Positions 34,681-45,882 of a DNA stretch of 64,000 bases are shown in pieces. This DNA comes from Liolophura sinensis (Eukaryota; Mollusca; Polyplacophora; Chitonida; Chitonidae). Position numbers and translations under genes: made by a program. The stretch covers positions 73,312,028 to 73,376,027 of the forward strand of contig NC_088295.1 of assembly GCF_032854445.1 (NCBI RefSeq), written 5' to 3'. Within the stretch, counting starts at the first letter, position 1; each line of letters starts with the position of its first letter. Below the pieces are notes generated by a model that had not been told where the DNA came from, ran no database searches, and saw only the letters and a list, made by a program, of their open reading frames with translations.

Positions 34681-36187
34681 AACTGACGGCCAAAAGAAAC
34701 TTTACAAAGAGTCCCAATCAATTTATTTTGCCAAAGCAAAAAACAGGATGACTGAAATTTAATATACTGATAAGACTGTAGAGATTGAAAGTCATGAGTA
34801 AGAACGGACAAAGCAGCCCTCAAATCATTTTACAAGTGAACAAGCAGAGCAGGGTTAGTAATATAGCCATTCCATCTTGATTAACAATGGGCAGAGTACA
34901 AAAAGTTGATTATTTTTAAAATTAGTCAATATCAAAACCAATCAATACCAACCATTATCGCGTGTGGCCACCCCTTGCTTCAAAGCATGCAAAAACTCTC
35001 CGACACATAGGAAAAGTAAGTCGCCTGATAAGATGACGTGGGATTCATTACCATTCATCTTGGAAAGCGAACGACTGTTCTTGTCGGTTGGCTACAAGGT
35101 GTGTCCGTTGTCTTACTCGACGACCCATGGTATCCCAAAGGTGTTCTATGGAGGACATATCTGGGGAATATGCAGGCCACGGCAAGACGTTGACGTCGTT
35201 GGCGTCCAGGAAGTATGGGGTCTGGCGTTGTCATGCTGCTGTTGAAGGAATGGCAGGACAACAGGACGTAGAATTTCATCCACGTAACGTTAAGCTGTTA
35301 GATTCCCGTAGATGATGACCAATGGTGTCCCTTCCTCTCCATAAATCCCACCCCACACCATCACGCTGCCGCCACCAAACGGTACCACCTGATGCAGCCG
35401 TTCATTTGCCTCTTCTACGGTAAACTCGCTGTCTGCCATCGGCTCAGAACAGGAAGAAGCGCCTTTCATCCGTGAAAACAACACGTTGCCAATCACGTCA
35501 CTGCCAACGGCGTACAATTCGAGCCCATCGCAACCTCTGCCGACGATGTTCGGCTGTGAACAACTGCCCTCTGAATGGTCGAAAGGCCCTAATTCCGTGA
35601 GCCATGAGTCTCCTGGACACGGTCTGCCGACTGATCCTGTGACCTAAGGCAATTATTAACGAAGACGTCACTGTCAGGAAGCGGTTCCTCAGGTATAAGG
35701 TGCGCAGGTACCCATCTTCTCTGGGCGTAGTTACCCTAGGCACACTTGTACTTGGCCTGTCCGATGTCTGCCCTGTCTGTCTGCAACGCTGCATCAAGTT
35801 TGACACAGTTACACGAGAGCAGCCGAAGGTTCTTGCAACGTGGGTAGCTCCCATGGATACCATACCCAGCCCCCCCCCCCCCCCCGAGTTGTTCTGGAGT
35901 CAATCGAGGCATTACTTTGGTGGCTTTTAGTCAGTGTGCAAGTCCAGCACACTGCGTGTAACGTCTTATACACTTATTACATGTGCAGTTGCGGCCATCC
36001 ATGGGTCACGTTATTTTTCAACTTTCTTCGTTGTCTCAAAACAAATTCGTTTGGGCGTATATGATGCTTGTCGCACATGGGAATATGCTTTGTACAATGT
36101 TTTCCTACAATAATTTGGTATTAATTTGCTGAAAAGGATGGTTAAATTTTACTCACGGAGTCGTAAAGTTTCTTTTGTCCGTTAGTT
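34681..36187 (-). mobile_element. Tc1/mariner-type DNA transposon with TIRs and TA duplication
   Basis: 1,507 bp, between TA dinucleotides (34,679-34,680 and 36,188-36,189). The ends are inverted repeats: left aactgacggccaaaagaaac, right complement aactaacggacaaaagaaac, both continuing tttac. Copy A has the exact empty site (cctcctttatatatgttcc near 8,234). The transposase on the - strand is broken (see separate entry). Confidence 0.9.
35055..35863 (-). pseudogene. Tc1-like transposase, frameshifted
   Basis: The N-terminal frame (35,498-35,863) has the helix-turn-helix region: HVARTFGCSRVTVSNLMQR, then RPSTSVPRVTTPREDGYL. It ends in AEHRRQRLRWARIVRRW. The next frame (35,290-35,517) carries GGGSVMVWGGIYGEEGTPLV. 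After an in-frame stop, pieces of the second and third catalytic blocks remain (HDNARPHTS; then, in another frame, the IEHLWD motif near 35,150). At least two frameshifts and a stop are present, so the copy cannot make transposase. Intact family members use a DD34E-type triad for cut-and-paste at TA sites. Confidence 0.8.
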
Positions 36188-36749
36188 TATATGTTTCATG
36201 GAACAAGAATACCGTTGAGATGAAATCCAGAGTTCTAAACGCTGATCATTATTGTCAGCTGTAATTAAAGTTTCCTGCTTACATGTTAACGAAGAAGCGG
36301 GAGATCTTTGCGGCATGAAATGTGGAGCTTTGGACACTGGTCAGAGCTGTTCTCGTCAGCTGTTAAAGTTTCCTCCTTCAAGGTCATGGAAGAACCAGGA
36401 GATCTTTGCGATGAAATATGGAGATTTGAACACTGAATAAAAATTTCATCAGCTGTAAATAATGGTTCCTCCTTAAACATGGGGTCTGGAGTGGGGGGGT
36501 AAAGAAAGTTTTGTGGCAAAAGAGTTCTGGACATTGATCACAACATTTCTAGTCAGCTATAACCAACGTTTCCTTCTTGAAGAGAACAGGATGAATTTTG
36601 TGACAAAATCTTTCTCTGGTATATCGTGTGATATAGAAGCCAGGCATATAAATGTATGTTTGCCTTCTTCTAGTAACCATATCAATCACACATCTCCATC
36701 TGTTAAGACCTCAAGCAGTTATTTATTTATCGGATTGTTGTTTAATGTT

Positions 36750-36955
36750 ATGAGAAGGAATGTAAGCCGCCCAGCCCTAGCCATTATAATGATACAGGTC
36801 GACCTGTCATTGTACTATTCCCTTAATGCTAAGCGCCAAGAGAGGAAGTTACAAACTGCTTTTTTAAGGTCTAGGAGTGACCCGAACTAGGATTGACCCT
36901 GGACCTACCGCCCCCGAAGCGAACGGTCTACCAACTGTGCTAACGGGGCAACAGA
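36750..36955 (-). repeat. Second-family SINE with tRNA-like head
   Basis: On the - strand the head is gccccgttagcacagttggt with B-box-like gggtcaatcc, followed by the family body. Confidence 0.65.
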
Positions 36956-37022
36956 ACAGAGGAAGTACAAGGAATGTACACAATTTAGTAAATAAACGTG
37001 GCCCTAGTGGTCTAATGGTCTG

Positions 37023-37024
<2 letters not shown>

Positions 37025-37111
<87 letters not shown>

Positions 37112-37247
37112 TTCATTTATTTATTTATTTATTTATTCCATTGGTGTTTTACATCGTACTCAAGAATATTTTCACTTAAATACGACCGATGCCAGCATTA
37201 TGGTGGGAGGATATCGAGCAGAGTCCAGGGTAAACTCACGTCCATCC
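37025..37247 (-). repeat. SINE with expanded TTTA microsatellite tail
   Basis: About 28 tandem TTTA units (37,025-37,138) precede a shortened SINE core in reverse, which stops at ccatccaca and abuts an LTR-like fragment. Confidence 0.85.
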
Positions 37248-37560
37248 ACAATAATATATCACATACATATTTGTTAGTGTTATAGGTGTGTATTAAACGA
37301 ACCCTGTCAGTTACTCTGGAGCCTGTATGGGCTGCTGGTATTCTTATGTAATGGTATATTGGGTAGGCACGTAATGTAAGTAACATATAGATATCACATT
37401 TGTTTGGTATTTGGATTACCATGGTTACTCAACAACTGTTTGTCTTGCCTGTTGTAGACACCGCTGATGGGATGCCCCCATAGTCATTGTTCATTGTTCA
37501 TTGTTTCTGGCGGTTCAGAATAAATGTACCATGTGCTATTTTTGAAAGACACTCTTTTGC
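37248..37560 (+). mobile_element. LTR-like fragment (second copy of 14,190-14,505)
   Basis: Same sequence order as at 14,190, including AATAAA at about 37,520 and accatgtgctattt. The sequence diverges before the primer-binding-like site, so this is a truncated or solo piece. Confidence 0.5.
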
Positions 37561-38969
37561 CTCTCCATGTCTCACAGACATGTATACTGTTCCTGGTTTG
37601 ATTTTGTTGACCGGTGGTGGCTGATGCTGAAGTAAAATGGGAGAGCCAGCTTCAGTCGCGAAGTTGAGCAGTTTACCTTTCAATCACTATATACTATAGA
37701 GCACACGGGACGTGGGTTCGAACCCATTCTTGGACAGGGGATATTTGTTCCTGTTTGGACCAAATAAATCAAATAAATTTTCACAAGAGTGCCTGAATTT
37801 TTCAAATGAGAGTGATGGGGATCAGTTTTATGGGCGGAGGAAACCGGAGTACGGTTATAAACATGTGACGTGCAGAGATGCATGCCATATTTGGCAATAT
37901 ATGTGTTTTTCAGCGAAGTGAAGATTGAATTATGACACAAATATCTGCACCAGTGATGTCGACCGCTGACAGGTACATTCACCAATTAAGGTGCCACGAA
38001 TAATGAAAGCGAGAAAGTCTAAAATTTCCCTCCCAGACTCTCAGCCTAACTGTATACTTCATGGTATGGAAATTAAATATATGGTTACAGTGTACGAGTA
38101 TTTCTCCAAGGATAGTCACTTCGAATGCACTCCTATACTTTACAATATTGATTGCCCCTGATACCCTGGCTATTGTAAAAATCAGCCCATAATTTGTAAT
38201 GACATATTTCCTCAGATCTTACTGTAAGAGTATCGCAACTTTGGAACTTGATCTGTGAGAGTTAAATGAAAGTTTATAATACCGTCGTAGTAGATCACGT
38301 TTTTATATGTGAATTTCGCTAAAACAATATGTAGACCAAATGAGAAAAGCTGGCGGAATTCTAATATATTCAATATCCGTCCGTCTAAGAAACAAAGATG
38401 TCTAAAACAAGAGAGCAAAGCAATTCACATGAATCATGACTGAAACACAAAAGTGACAATTTTGCCTTGTTTCGGCCAACAATTTCGTGTAAACCAACCA
38501 TGACATCTCCACCAAAACTAAGGGAAGCAATCAACATTTCAATGGATAGCAATGAAAGCGAAATGGAACAATAGTAGACTCGTCTAACGGAATAATGGTC
38601 ACTATGGAAACAACGGCAAGCTCCTCTTGAAGAACTATGATGACCTCTTCTTAGGGAATCGGAGGCTGGTTGATCTGTCAAGTCCGGGTGATTATCATCG
38701 TTTAAGAACTGCTAAGTGGTATCCTTGGTCGCCATTCACTGAGTCTTTTGATATGGAGCTCTTTCATAAGTTTCATCTATTAAAAGAAACAAAGAACATA
38801 AGTAACTGGTTGACTTATTCCCTTACCAACCCCTTAACGCCAATAAAAGAAGACTGAACGATCGCTTTATTAACGGTCGAAGAAAAATGATCCGGCCAGT
38901 TTTACACCCCTATTCTGTTTGCGAATGTAAAACAGCAGCTTCGCAAATGATTATAACTCCAGTAGGAAT
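37561..38969. other. Intergenic and 5' region of lectin locus C, no gene recognised
   Basis: A B-box-like gggttcgaaccc at about 37,710 hints at an old tRNA-derived repeat. Open frames at 38,385-38,857 on both strands show no family resemblance. No clear TATA box was found. Confidence 0.45.
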
Positions 38970-41900
38970 ATGAAGGAATTACATCGCCCCTGTATCCTGT
39001 TATTATTATCAATCAAAGGTAAGCTTCCTTACTAAATTTTTTGACATATATTTATCTTTTTATGTAAATGCGTACCTGTCATTATATATTCCGTTTTTAT
39101 CCCTCTCTCTCTCCATAACTAAAATTTCTGTCTAATGCTTCTGAGTTCAACAACTATGGTCAACTGTTGAATCTAAAATATTCGTATTTTCATCCGAAAA
39201 TTGTCGAGTACGTTTTCTCGTTTCGTGTTCAGCACATTGGTGTGTCCAGTGACCGTACATAATGACTAGAAAGCGCATAAATTTTTTTGAGACAGCATTT
39301 CACAATTAATGGCGTCAGGCTTGTATTTGTTTCTACGCCGAGACAACGTTTTTCAGCACATTTGTATTACAGTTATCTTCGCCGACTGTCCACCCGGATG
39401 GCTGCAATATGGAGATATGTGTTATCTTAAACACTCCCAAGCGATGAGCTCTACGGAGGCCCGGTGTTTCTGTCAGAGCCTTGGAGGTCGACTTCTGACC
39501 TTAACCTCCCCGGAAAAAGTGGAATTTGTCGATCAAATCCTCTTTCAAAACGATACAGGGAATTATCTGCTTGGAGCCAGTAGATTATCACGTATGTATT
39601 TTATGCACTCTATCTTTAACGAATAAAACGTAGCGTTTTTCTTGTAGATAACCAATGTGTATAACGATGACACCATGTATGTTTTTTGTGCCTTGTATTT
39701 GACAGTTGTATTTTCGTGGTGACAGCTATTTGCGATGTTTTACATTGTAGATGAACATTTGCGAATGGTGCCATTTTGTTCTTTAGACAGCCATTGTATG
39801 TGGGATATGTTTCTCTCATAGTTAACCATTACATTTGGCCTGGAATTCTGTGTGACTGTTTCTCACATAGCTAACCATTACATTTGGCCTGGAATTCTGT
39901 GTGACTGTTTCTCACCTAGCTAACCATTACATTTGGCCTGGAATTCTGTGTGACTGTTTCTCTCATAGCTAACCATTACATTTGGCCTGGAATCCTGTGT
40001 GACTGTGTCTCACGTAGCTTACCATTACATTTGGCCTGGACTTCTGTGTGGCTGTTTCTCACCTAGTTAACCATTACATTTGGCCTGGAATTCTGTGTGA
40101 CTGTTTCTCACATAGCTAACCATTACATTTGGCCTGGAATTCTGTGTGACTGTGTCTCACGTAGCTTACCATTACATTTGGCCTGGACTTCTGTGTGGCT
40201 GTTTCTCACCTAGCTAACCATTACATTTGGCCTGGAATTCTGTGTGACTGTTTCTCTCATAGCTAACCATTACATTTGGCCTGGAATTCTGTGTGACTGT
40301 TTCTCACATAGCTAACCATTACATCGGACGAGGAATTAAATATAACTATTTACTCAGATTTTGGTCAGCTGACTCAACTGTGTCAACTGGGCTAACTCAG
40401 AAAACTGAGTCATATGACTAGATCAGCTGAGCGATGAAAGACTCCCGTGAGTTTCATGACTCGGTTGATTTAACTTTTCTCCCGGTGTTTGATTTCTAGA
40501 GGATTCCCTTATCTCAGATGATGCGATTGTGCGATTGTGCGATTATGTTTTACAGACGAACAGTTTGTATGGGATGAGGGTACAGCTCTTGATGGTTTCC
40601 GCTGGCATAATAACGAGCCAAATGGCGACACAGACCTCTGCGCGGCCTATATGATTGACATGAGTGTGTGGCTGCCCAGTTATCCTTTGTTTGACCAACA
40701 CTATGGTTTTAACATCCACTGCAGTCTCGCCCTTGCTTTTTACTGTGAAAAACAAGCAAAAGGTAAGTACTTGTAGCTGACATGGTGCAACAAAATAATT
40801 TTTTGGCCTCCGTGACCGAGGTGGTTAGCGTGCCAGCGACCCAGGAGGCTCTCACCAATGTGGTTGCATGGTGTCCCACAAGCAGTATTAGTTAAGCGTT
40901 TAAGTCTACTCAGTGACACTGAGTAACCGTGTATCTAATTTGTCCAACAAAAGACCCATCAATTCAGGCCAGCGCAGTGACTCAGGGGCCTCACAGCATT
41001 GCGCATGCTTTGATTTTAAGTCCAGTTCATGCTGGTTTTCTCTCCGGCCGTGCGTCAGGTCTGCCATGCAGCAACCTGCAGATGGCCGCGAGGTCCCCCT
41101 GATCTCTGTACGGTTTCTTCACATCATAAGGCTGGTCGCCGTTGTTTAAGTGAAATATTCTTGACTACGGCGTCACACACCAATCAAATAAATAAATAAA
41201 TAAAAGGTAATTTTTGCATCACAACAAGTTTCATTAAATACATGAATGCATAAATGGGCATGTGTCAAGTGTTGCATTGTCGTCACTGCTCTGCTTTTAC
41301 ACACTATGCTCTAGGCTTTTATATTAAATGTATATTAATTCGCGGAGAATACACTAATTCATTTCCAGAGTGTTTTTAGCAAACTTTGAAATGGATTGAC
41401 CTTTCATAAAAGGCTTGCTTGCTTGTATCCTGCTTTGCCGAGCAAGGTGCACTATCTGCCTTTCGCGCATAATCATGAGAGATTTGTAATATTGGAGCAT
41501 TGCTGTAAACCGGAATTTGCGAGTCACGTGATCTATCCGGCCGAGAAAGGCCAATAGTGCACCTTAGAGGTGCACGTCAGGGGTTTTTTCGGGTATCTGG
41601 ATGGGAGCGCTGGTTTCACCTAGGTCACATTGACAAGAGGCCGTATTTCACCAGTTATGTGTGACCGTTTGCCTATGATTATACTGTCGTCGCAGTTCTG
41701 ATTTTACTCTCTATGCTATAAGACTTTTACCAGAATGACCATGACCAGAAGTGTGTTGCATTTTGCATTGTTCAACCTTATCGGGAATAGAAGCATAAAT
41801 GACCCGTGTGCATGATTATGCCCATGAGGCATGCGCGTTAACACAGGTTTTATTGCTCGTGTCCTAACCTGTTTATCGCTTTATTCATCAAGATTTTTAT

Positions 41901-42434
41901 GCGAATTTATTTTAATTGGCTTCATAGTTTAATGTAGCATTTACCAGATTCCTAACTTCTAAGGACAGTGTTCTTTGGCCTGTTTGTTTCGCTGAAGTCT
42001 ACCTGTCTGCTACCAAAATGGCGTGCAGGCTCCAACGTGGAACCATCGATGGTTTACTCTGGCAATCCCGTTTCCTTCACCGATAAAACGGATCGCCATA
42101 GTACAAGTGAAAAAGTCTTAACCACAACATTTAACAATAATGAAACAAATAAATAAAACCAAAGCTATTAATGTGTATGATTATGTTTTCAGCTATTGTG
42201 TCTCGAGGACGGATGTGGGAACTGAGGGAGGTCGGAAAAGTGTACGCGGACCACGTCCTCTCGGAGCACACGGCGGCGGACATTGTGACGTGTACAGTTC
42301 TGTGTATGAACAGATGTGGCTGTTACAGTCTCAGCTACAGCCCTATTCACGGCAGATGTGTTCTATATGATGCTTTCTCTCTGAGGCTGTCCGGATTTGT
42401 TCAAAACGACATAACTAGCACATTGTATGAATAA
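38970..42434 (+). CDS. Secreted C-type lectin with C-terminal PAN-like domain, EPN type (locus C)
   Basis: Exons 38,970-39,018, 39,373-39,591, 40,556-40,762 and 42,193-42,434. All junctions are phase 1 with GT-AG borders; total 238 codons plus stop. The signal peptide spans exons 1 and 2 (CILLLLSIKVIFA before DCPPGW). Lectin domain: DCPPGWLQYGDMCYLK, CFCQSLGGRLLTLTSP, FVWDEGTALDGFRW, then NNEPNGDTDLC, ending HCSLALAFYCEK. EPN is the mannose-type calcium motif; the downstream WND is replaced by FNI, so calcium-dependent binding is not assured. Exon 4 has exactly the length of its counterpart in locus B and the same PAN cysteines (CTVLCMNRCGCYSL, then CVLYDAF). It is a paralogue of loci A and B, more distant than they are from each other. 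Probably secreted; role in glycan recognition is inferred. Confidence 0.85.
39820..40325. repeat. 49-bp minisatellite in intron 2 of lectin locus C
   Basis: About ten tandem units of 49 bases, each with accattacatttggcctgg and ctgtgtgactgtttctcac. Variants alternate in blocks, suggesting unequal exchange. Confidence 0.9.
40801..41206 (+). repeat. Two SINE pieces in intron 3 of lectin locus C
   Basis: A lone head at 40,804-40,866 (ggcctccgtgaccgaggtgg) is followed from about 40,965 by a longer diverged copy with body, core and aaataaataaataaa tail. Confidence 0.7.
41430..41575. mobile_element. Short inverted-repeat element (MITE-like) in intron 3 of locus C
   Basis: aaggtgcactatctgccttt near 41,443 is mirrored by aaaggccaatagtgcacctt near 41,547. 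The loop is about 90 bases and non-coding. Confidence 0.55.
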
Positions 42435-42889
42435 TCGTTTTTCACAACTGAAGGCGATGTGAGATCTACGCTTATTTTGGCAATATTGTGACATCTGCTA
42501 TTCCAAACTTGCAGAATTTTCTCTTGACTCTATGCCGCGCTGCTGATACAGACTTGATTTATAACGGCTTGGAAGGACCGGTCTGGGCCATACAATTTGA
42601 GATGGCTCTGTTCCAACTTTGGCAAGGGAATTCACTTCCTTCATATCTTTTCTTGGCCGTGACGGGAGCGTGTGAGTCACAGCGCAATAGGTGTTGTCTT
42701 GCCAGAATCTACATGCACTCGCTCTGCGGGTGAAAAGCTGAACAAGATCTCTGGGAATGTCGAAGAGGCTAGATATGGTAATTTTAGTATAAATTTGTAA
42801 AACAGAGTATTCTGAATGACCGGAAAGTCGGGAAAATCGGGAAGAATGACGCTCAAATGACGCTCTAGGCATTCTTCAAATAGCTGAGA
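42435..42889. other. 3' flank of lectin locus C, no gene
   Basis: No gene or repeat recognised; open frames on the - strand (42,498-42,898) lack family features. Confidence 0.5.
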
Positions 42890-43167
42890 TGGAACCACAG
42901 TGGCCTAGTGGGGCTTGCTCGCCAACGGGGCACAATGACCAAGGAGCCTCTCAGCAAAGCGATTGCTGTGAGTTTAAGTCCAGCTCATGCTGGTTTCCTC
43001 TCCGGCCGTACGTGGAAAGGTTTGTTAGCAAGCTGCTAATGGTCGTGGGTTTCCCCGGGCTCTGTCCGGTTTTCTCCCACCATAATGCTGGTCGCCGTCG
43101 TAAAAGTGAAATATTCTTGAGTACGGCGTAAAACTCCAATCAGATAATAAATAAATAAATAAATAAT
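42890..43167 (+). repeat. tRNA-derived SINE
   Basis: Diverged head (gtggcctagtggggcttgc), then body, core and aataaataaataaataa tail. Confidence 0.8.
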
Positions 43168-43599
43168 AGTTGAGAGACAGAGAATTGAGGCTAATTGATA
43201 CTAATCATGACGACGAAGAAACAGTGGGAGCATGTACAGAAAAAACTGGTTTACCAGAAAATTTGCTCGAAAAGCATATTGTGAACAAAAACATTACGAC
43301 TTATTGTCATTTAGGGATTTGTTGTTATATGCTTTCCTTTGGCTTTGTTTACATATAACCCGTCAATCACAAATTGTTAACAATATGTTTGCCTGATTTT
43401 CGCCATCAATAATTTTGACAATCTGTAGGTACATGTTATCAATAAATGAATACACCAACGTGTGTGTGTGTCGAACGTCTCCTAATCTAGTTGACTGACA
43501 GAGACACATTATCGTGTTCTGGCTGAGAAGATAGATGCATTTCTGTCACGTACGCAGTGTATGAGGACGGATTTGTCATGCACATCTTAGGTTATGGAA

Positions 43600-44495
43600 A
43601 GATTAATGGAATATGGATTCGAATGTGTGCTCTGCATGCTTGTTACGAGCGTATATTATTCAACCCCCGGTCTGTTCTGTAAAGGGAAGACGGATCTGTG
43701 CTCTGATTGTTGGCGTATCAACACTCTATCTGTTGTGCATATTAAGTTGGATTTGTGCTCTGTTTATGCTGGGTGTATTACACTCGGTTTGTTGTGTATA
43801 TGGAAACAGATTTGTGCTCTACTAGTTGGAGCTTAGTGTATTAATACTGTCTATTCCGCTTGTATAAGAAGATGAATTGTGCTCCGCTTGTTGCTTCTGG
43901 ATGCATTCATACTCGATCTACTGTGTTTATTGAAGTTGCATTTGTGCTCCGCTTGTTGATGCTAGGTTTATTACACTCGGTGTGTTGTGCATATTAAGTT
44001 GGATTTGTGGTGTGCTTGTTGGTGCTGAGTGTATTACACTCGAAATAATGTGCAAAGGGAGACAGGATTAAGGCTCTGCCTGTTGATGCTCGGTGTATTA
44101 CACTCGGCATAATGTGCATAGGAAGACAGGATTAAGGCTCTGCCTGTTGATGCTGGGTGTATTACACTCGGCATAATGTGCATAGGAAGACAGGATTAAG
44201 GCTCTGCCTGTTGATGCTGGGTGTATTACACTCGGCATAATGTGCATAGGAAGACAGGATTAAGGCTCTGCCTGTTGATGCTGGGTGTATTACACTCGGC
44301 ATAATGTGCATAGGAAGACGGGATTTGCCTGTTGATGCTGGGTGTATTACACTCGGTATAATGTGCATAGGAAGACGGGATTTGCCTGTTGATGCTGGAT
44401 GTATTACACTCGGCATAATGTGCATATGGAGATGGATTTGGGCTCTGCCTCGGCATAACGTGCATATCAAGACAGATTTGTTCTCTCAGTGTATC
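43600..44495. repeat. 64-bp satellite array, young core with decayed flank
   Basis: Between about 44,040 and 44,330 units of 64 bases are almost identical (aaggctctgc at 44,070, 44,134 and 44,198), each with gtgtattacactcggcataa. Units to the left (43,600-44,040) are diverged; units to the right are shortened to about 57. Open frames on both strands here are by-products. Confidence 0.85.
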
Positions 44496-45057
44496 GACCA
44501 TACACTTGACCAGCCGGAAAGAGGAACGCCAGCGTTGCGGAGGCGTGACAACAGCTAATTTCCGCTGGGAAACCTATCAAAGTACACAGACGTATTATCT
44601 GTAAAGCTGTAACAAAATGTTTCGAAAAGTGTTAAACAAAACATGTCTGGTGACCAGTCGAACTCTTGCTCAAAATGGCTATTCTTCTCTCCTGAATACA
44701 AGCATACACCTGCCTTGTCACCCATGTTAACGTGCATTGTGTATAATTATCAGCTATTATAATACATACAGAAAGACTCTACACTACAATTTTCAGACAA
44801 CTGAAAGACTTTGCCTTTTGTTGTATGTCAAAAAATTTCTGTATGTGGAATTGTCAAGCCGATGACAGGATTCTACAAAGAGCGCTTTCTCTACAGGATG
44901 GGTTCACTTTATAGTTCAGATTAGTTTCGCATATAAAGTGTATACATACATGTATATCTGTACCACTCGACAACTGGTTAAGTTTCATAGTGCTCCTTTG
45001 TATTAAATGATTACAGCAATGATAAGAAGAAATATCAATACCAACTATGGAGACTGT
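44496..45057. other. Intergenic, nothing recognised
   Basis: No ORF, repeat or RNA signal that I can support. Confidence 0.5.
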
Positions 45058-45325
45058 TTATTTTTTTTGATTGTTTTTTTACGCTGTACTCAAGAATATT
45101 CCACTAATACGACGGCGGCCAGCATTATAGTGGGTACAAACCGGGCAGAGCCCGAGGGAAATCCACCAGAGGTCAAGAGGGTGAGAAAACCCACGACCAT
45201 CCACAGGTTGCTGGTAGACCTTCCCACGTACGGCCTGAGAGGAAACCAGCATGAGCTGGATTGAACCCCCAGAGACCCCATTGGTGAGAGGCTCCTGGGT
45301 CATTACACTGTGCTAGCGCGTCGGA
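45058..45325 (-). repeat. tRNA-derived SINE
   Basis: T-rich tail at left, then core and body; the head is partly preserved (gcgctagcacag at about 45,310-45,322 in complement). A 21-base insertion (caccagaggtcaagagggtg region) interrupts the body. Confidence 0.8.
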
Positions 45326-45734
45326 GACCATTTTCCCTCTCAATAAAGAATGAGGAACCACTCGAGAACACCATATTTCGGATAACACCATTAACGATAA
45401 CAACAGATCAAAGCATTCGTTCATATGTACGACAATGATGCTACCTCTAAGCTTTCTTTTCTGCTAGAGCACATTACTTAGCATGGGATGCAGCAAAACG
45501 GTAGCATCACCCTATTCACGCATTTATATTCCCCTCATATTTCCCTAAATACGCTTGTTTTGGATGCATACTCCGTATGGGCTATATTTGGCTAACCTCT
45601 GAATTAACCCTCTTCTGATAGTAATATCAGTTTTTCTCCGAAAACCATCAATATCATCAAGTTTCTAGTTTTTAACGTTGGAACGCAATAGAACATTCCC
45701 AGTCAATAAGGAAACATTCCCTTATTTCAGGTGA

Positions 45735-45882
45735 ACGGTATTGTTCAGTGGCTGGTGTCTTGAAGCCCACTTAGAGTCAAGAATCCCTTAGCTAAGTACA
45801 CTTTATATCTCTACAACATACGTTGCCATGGTAGTTAAGGGCTTACTTAACTAAGTGCGCTTCATGAAACCGGCCCTAGCTT
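45735..45882. mobile_element. MITE-like inverted-repeat element
   Basis: ggctggtgtcttgaagcccacttag at the left end pairs, in complement, with ggccggtttcatgaagcgcacttag at the right end (ctaagtgcgcttcatgaaac). About 145 bp, non-coding. Confidence 0.65.

Larger units (their letters stand above)
27494..36747 (+). repeat. Segmental duplication, copy B (partner 86-8,546)
   Basis: Direct-orientation partner of copy A, about 27-28 kb downstream. It starts in intron 2 of lectin locus B, continues through exons 3-4, and ends in the zinc-finger relic region. Extra material relative to copy A: SINE 31,749-32,013, Tc1-like element 34,681-36,187, and a longer 28-bp array. Confidence 0.9.

Noticed and set aside
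44162..44501. Two 91-102 codon frames with repeated HIMPSVIHPASTGK
   Set aside because: Translation of the 64-bp satellite, no start context or splice signals.
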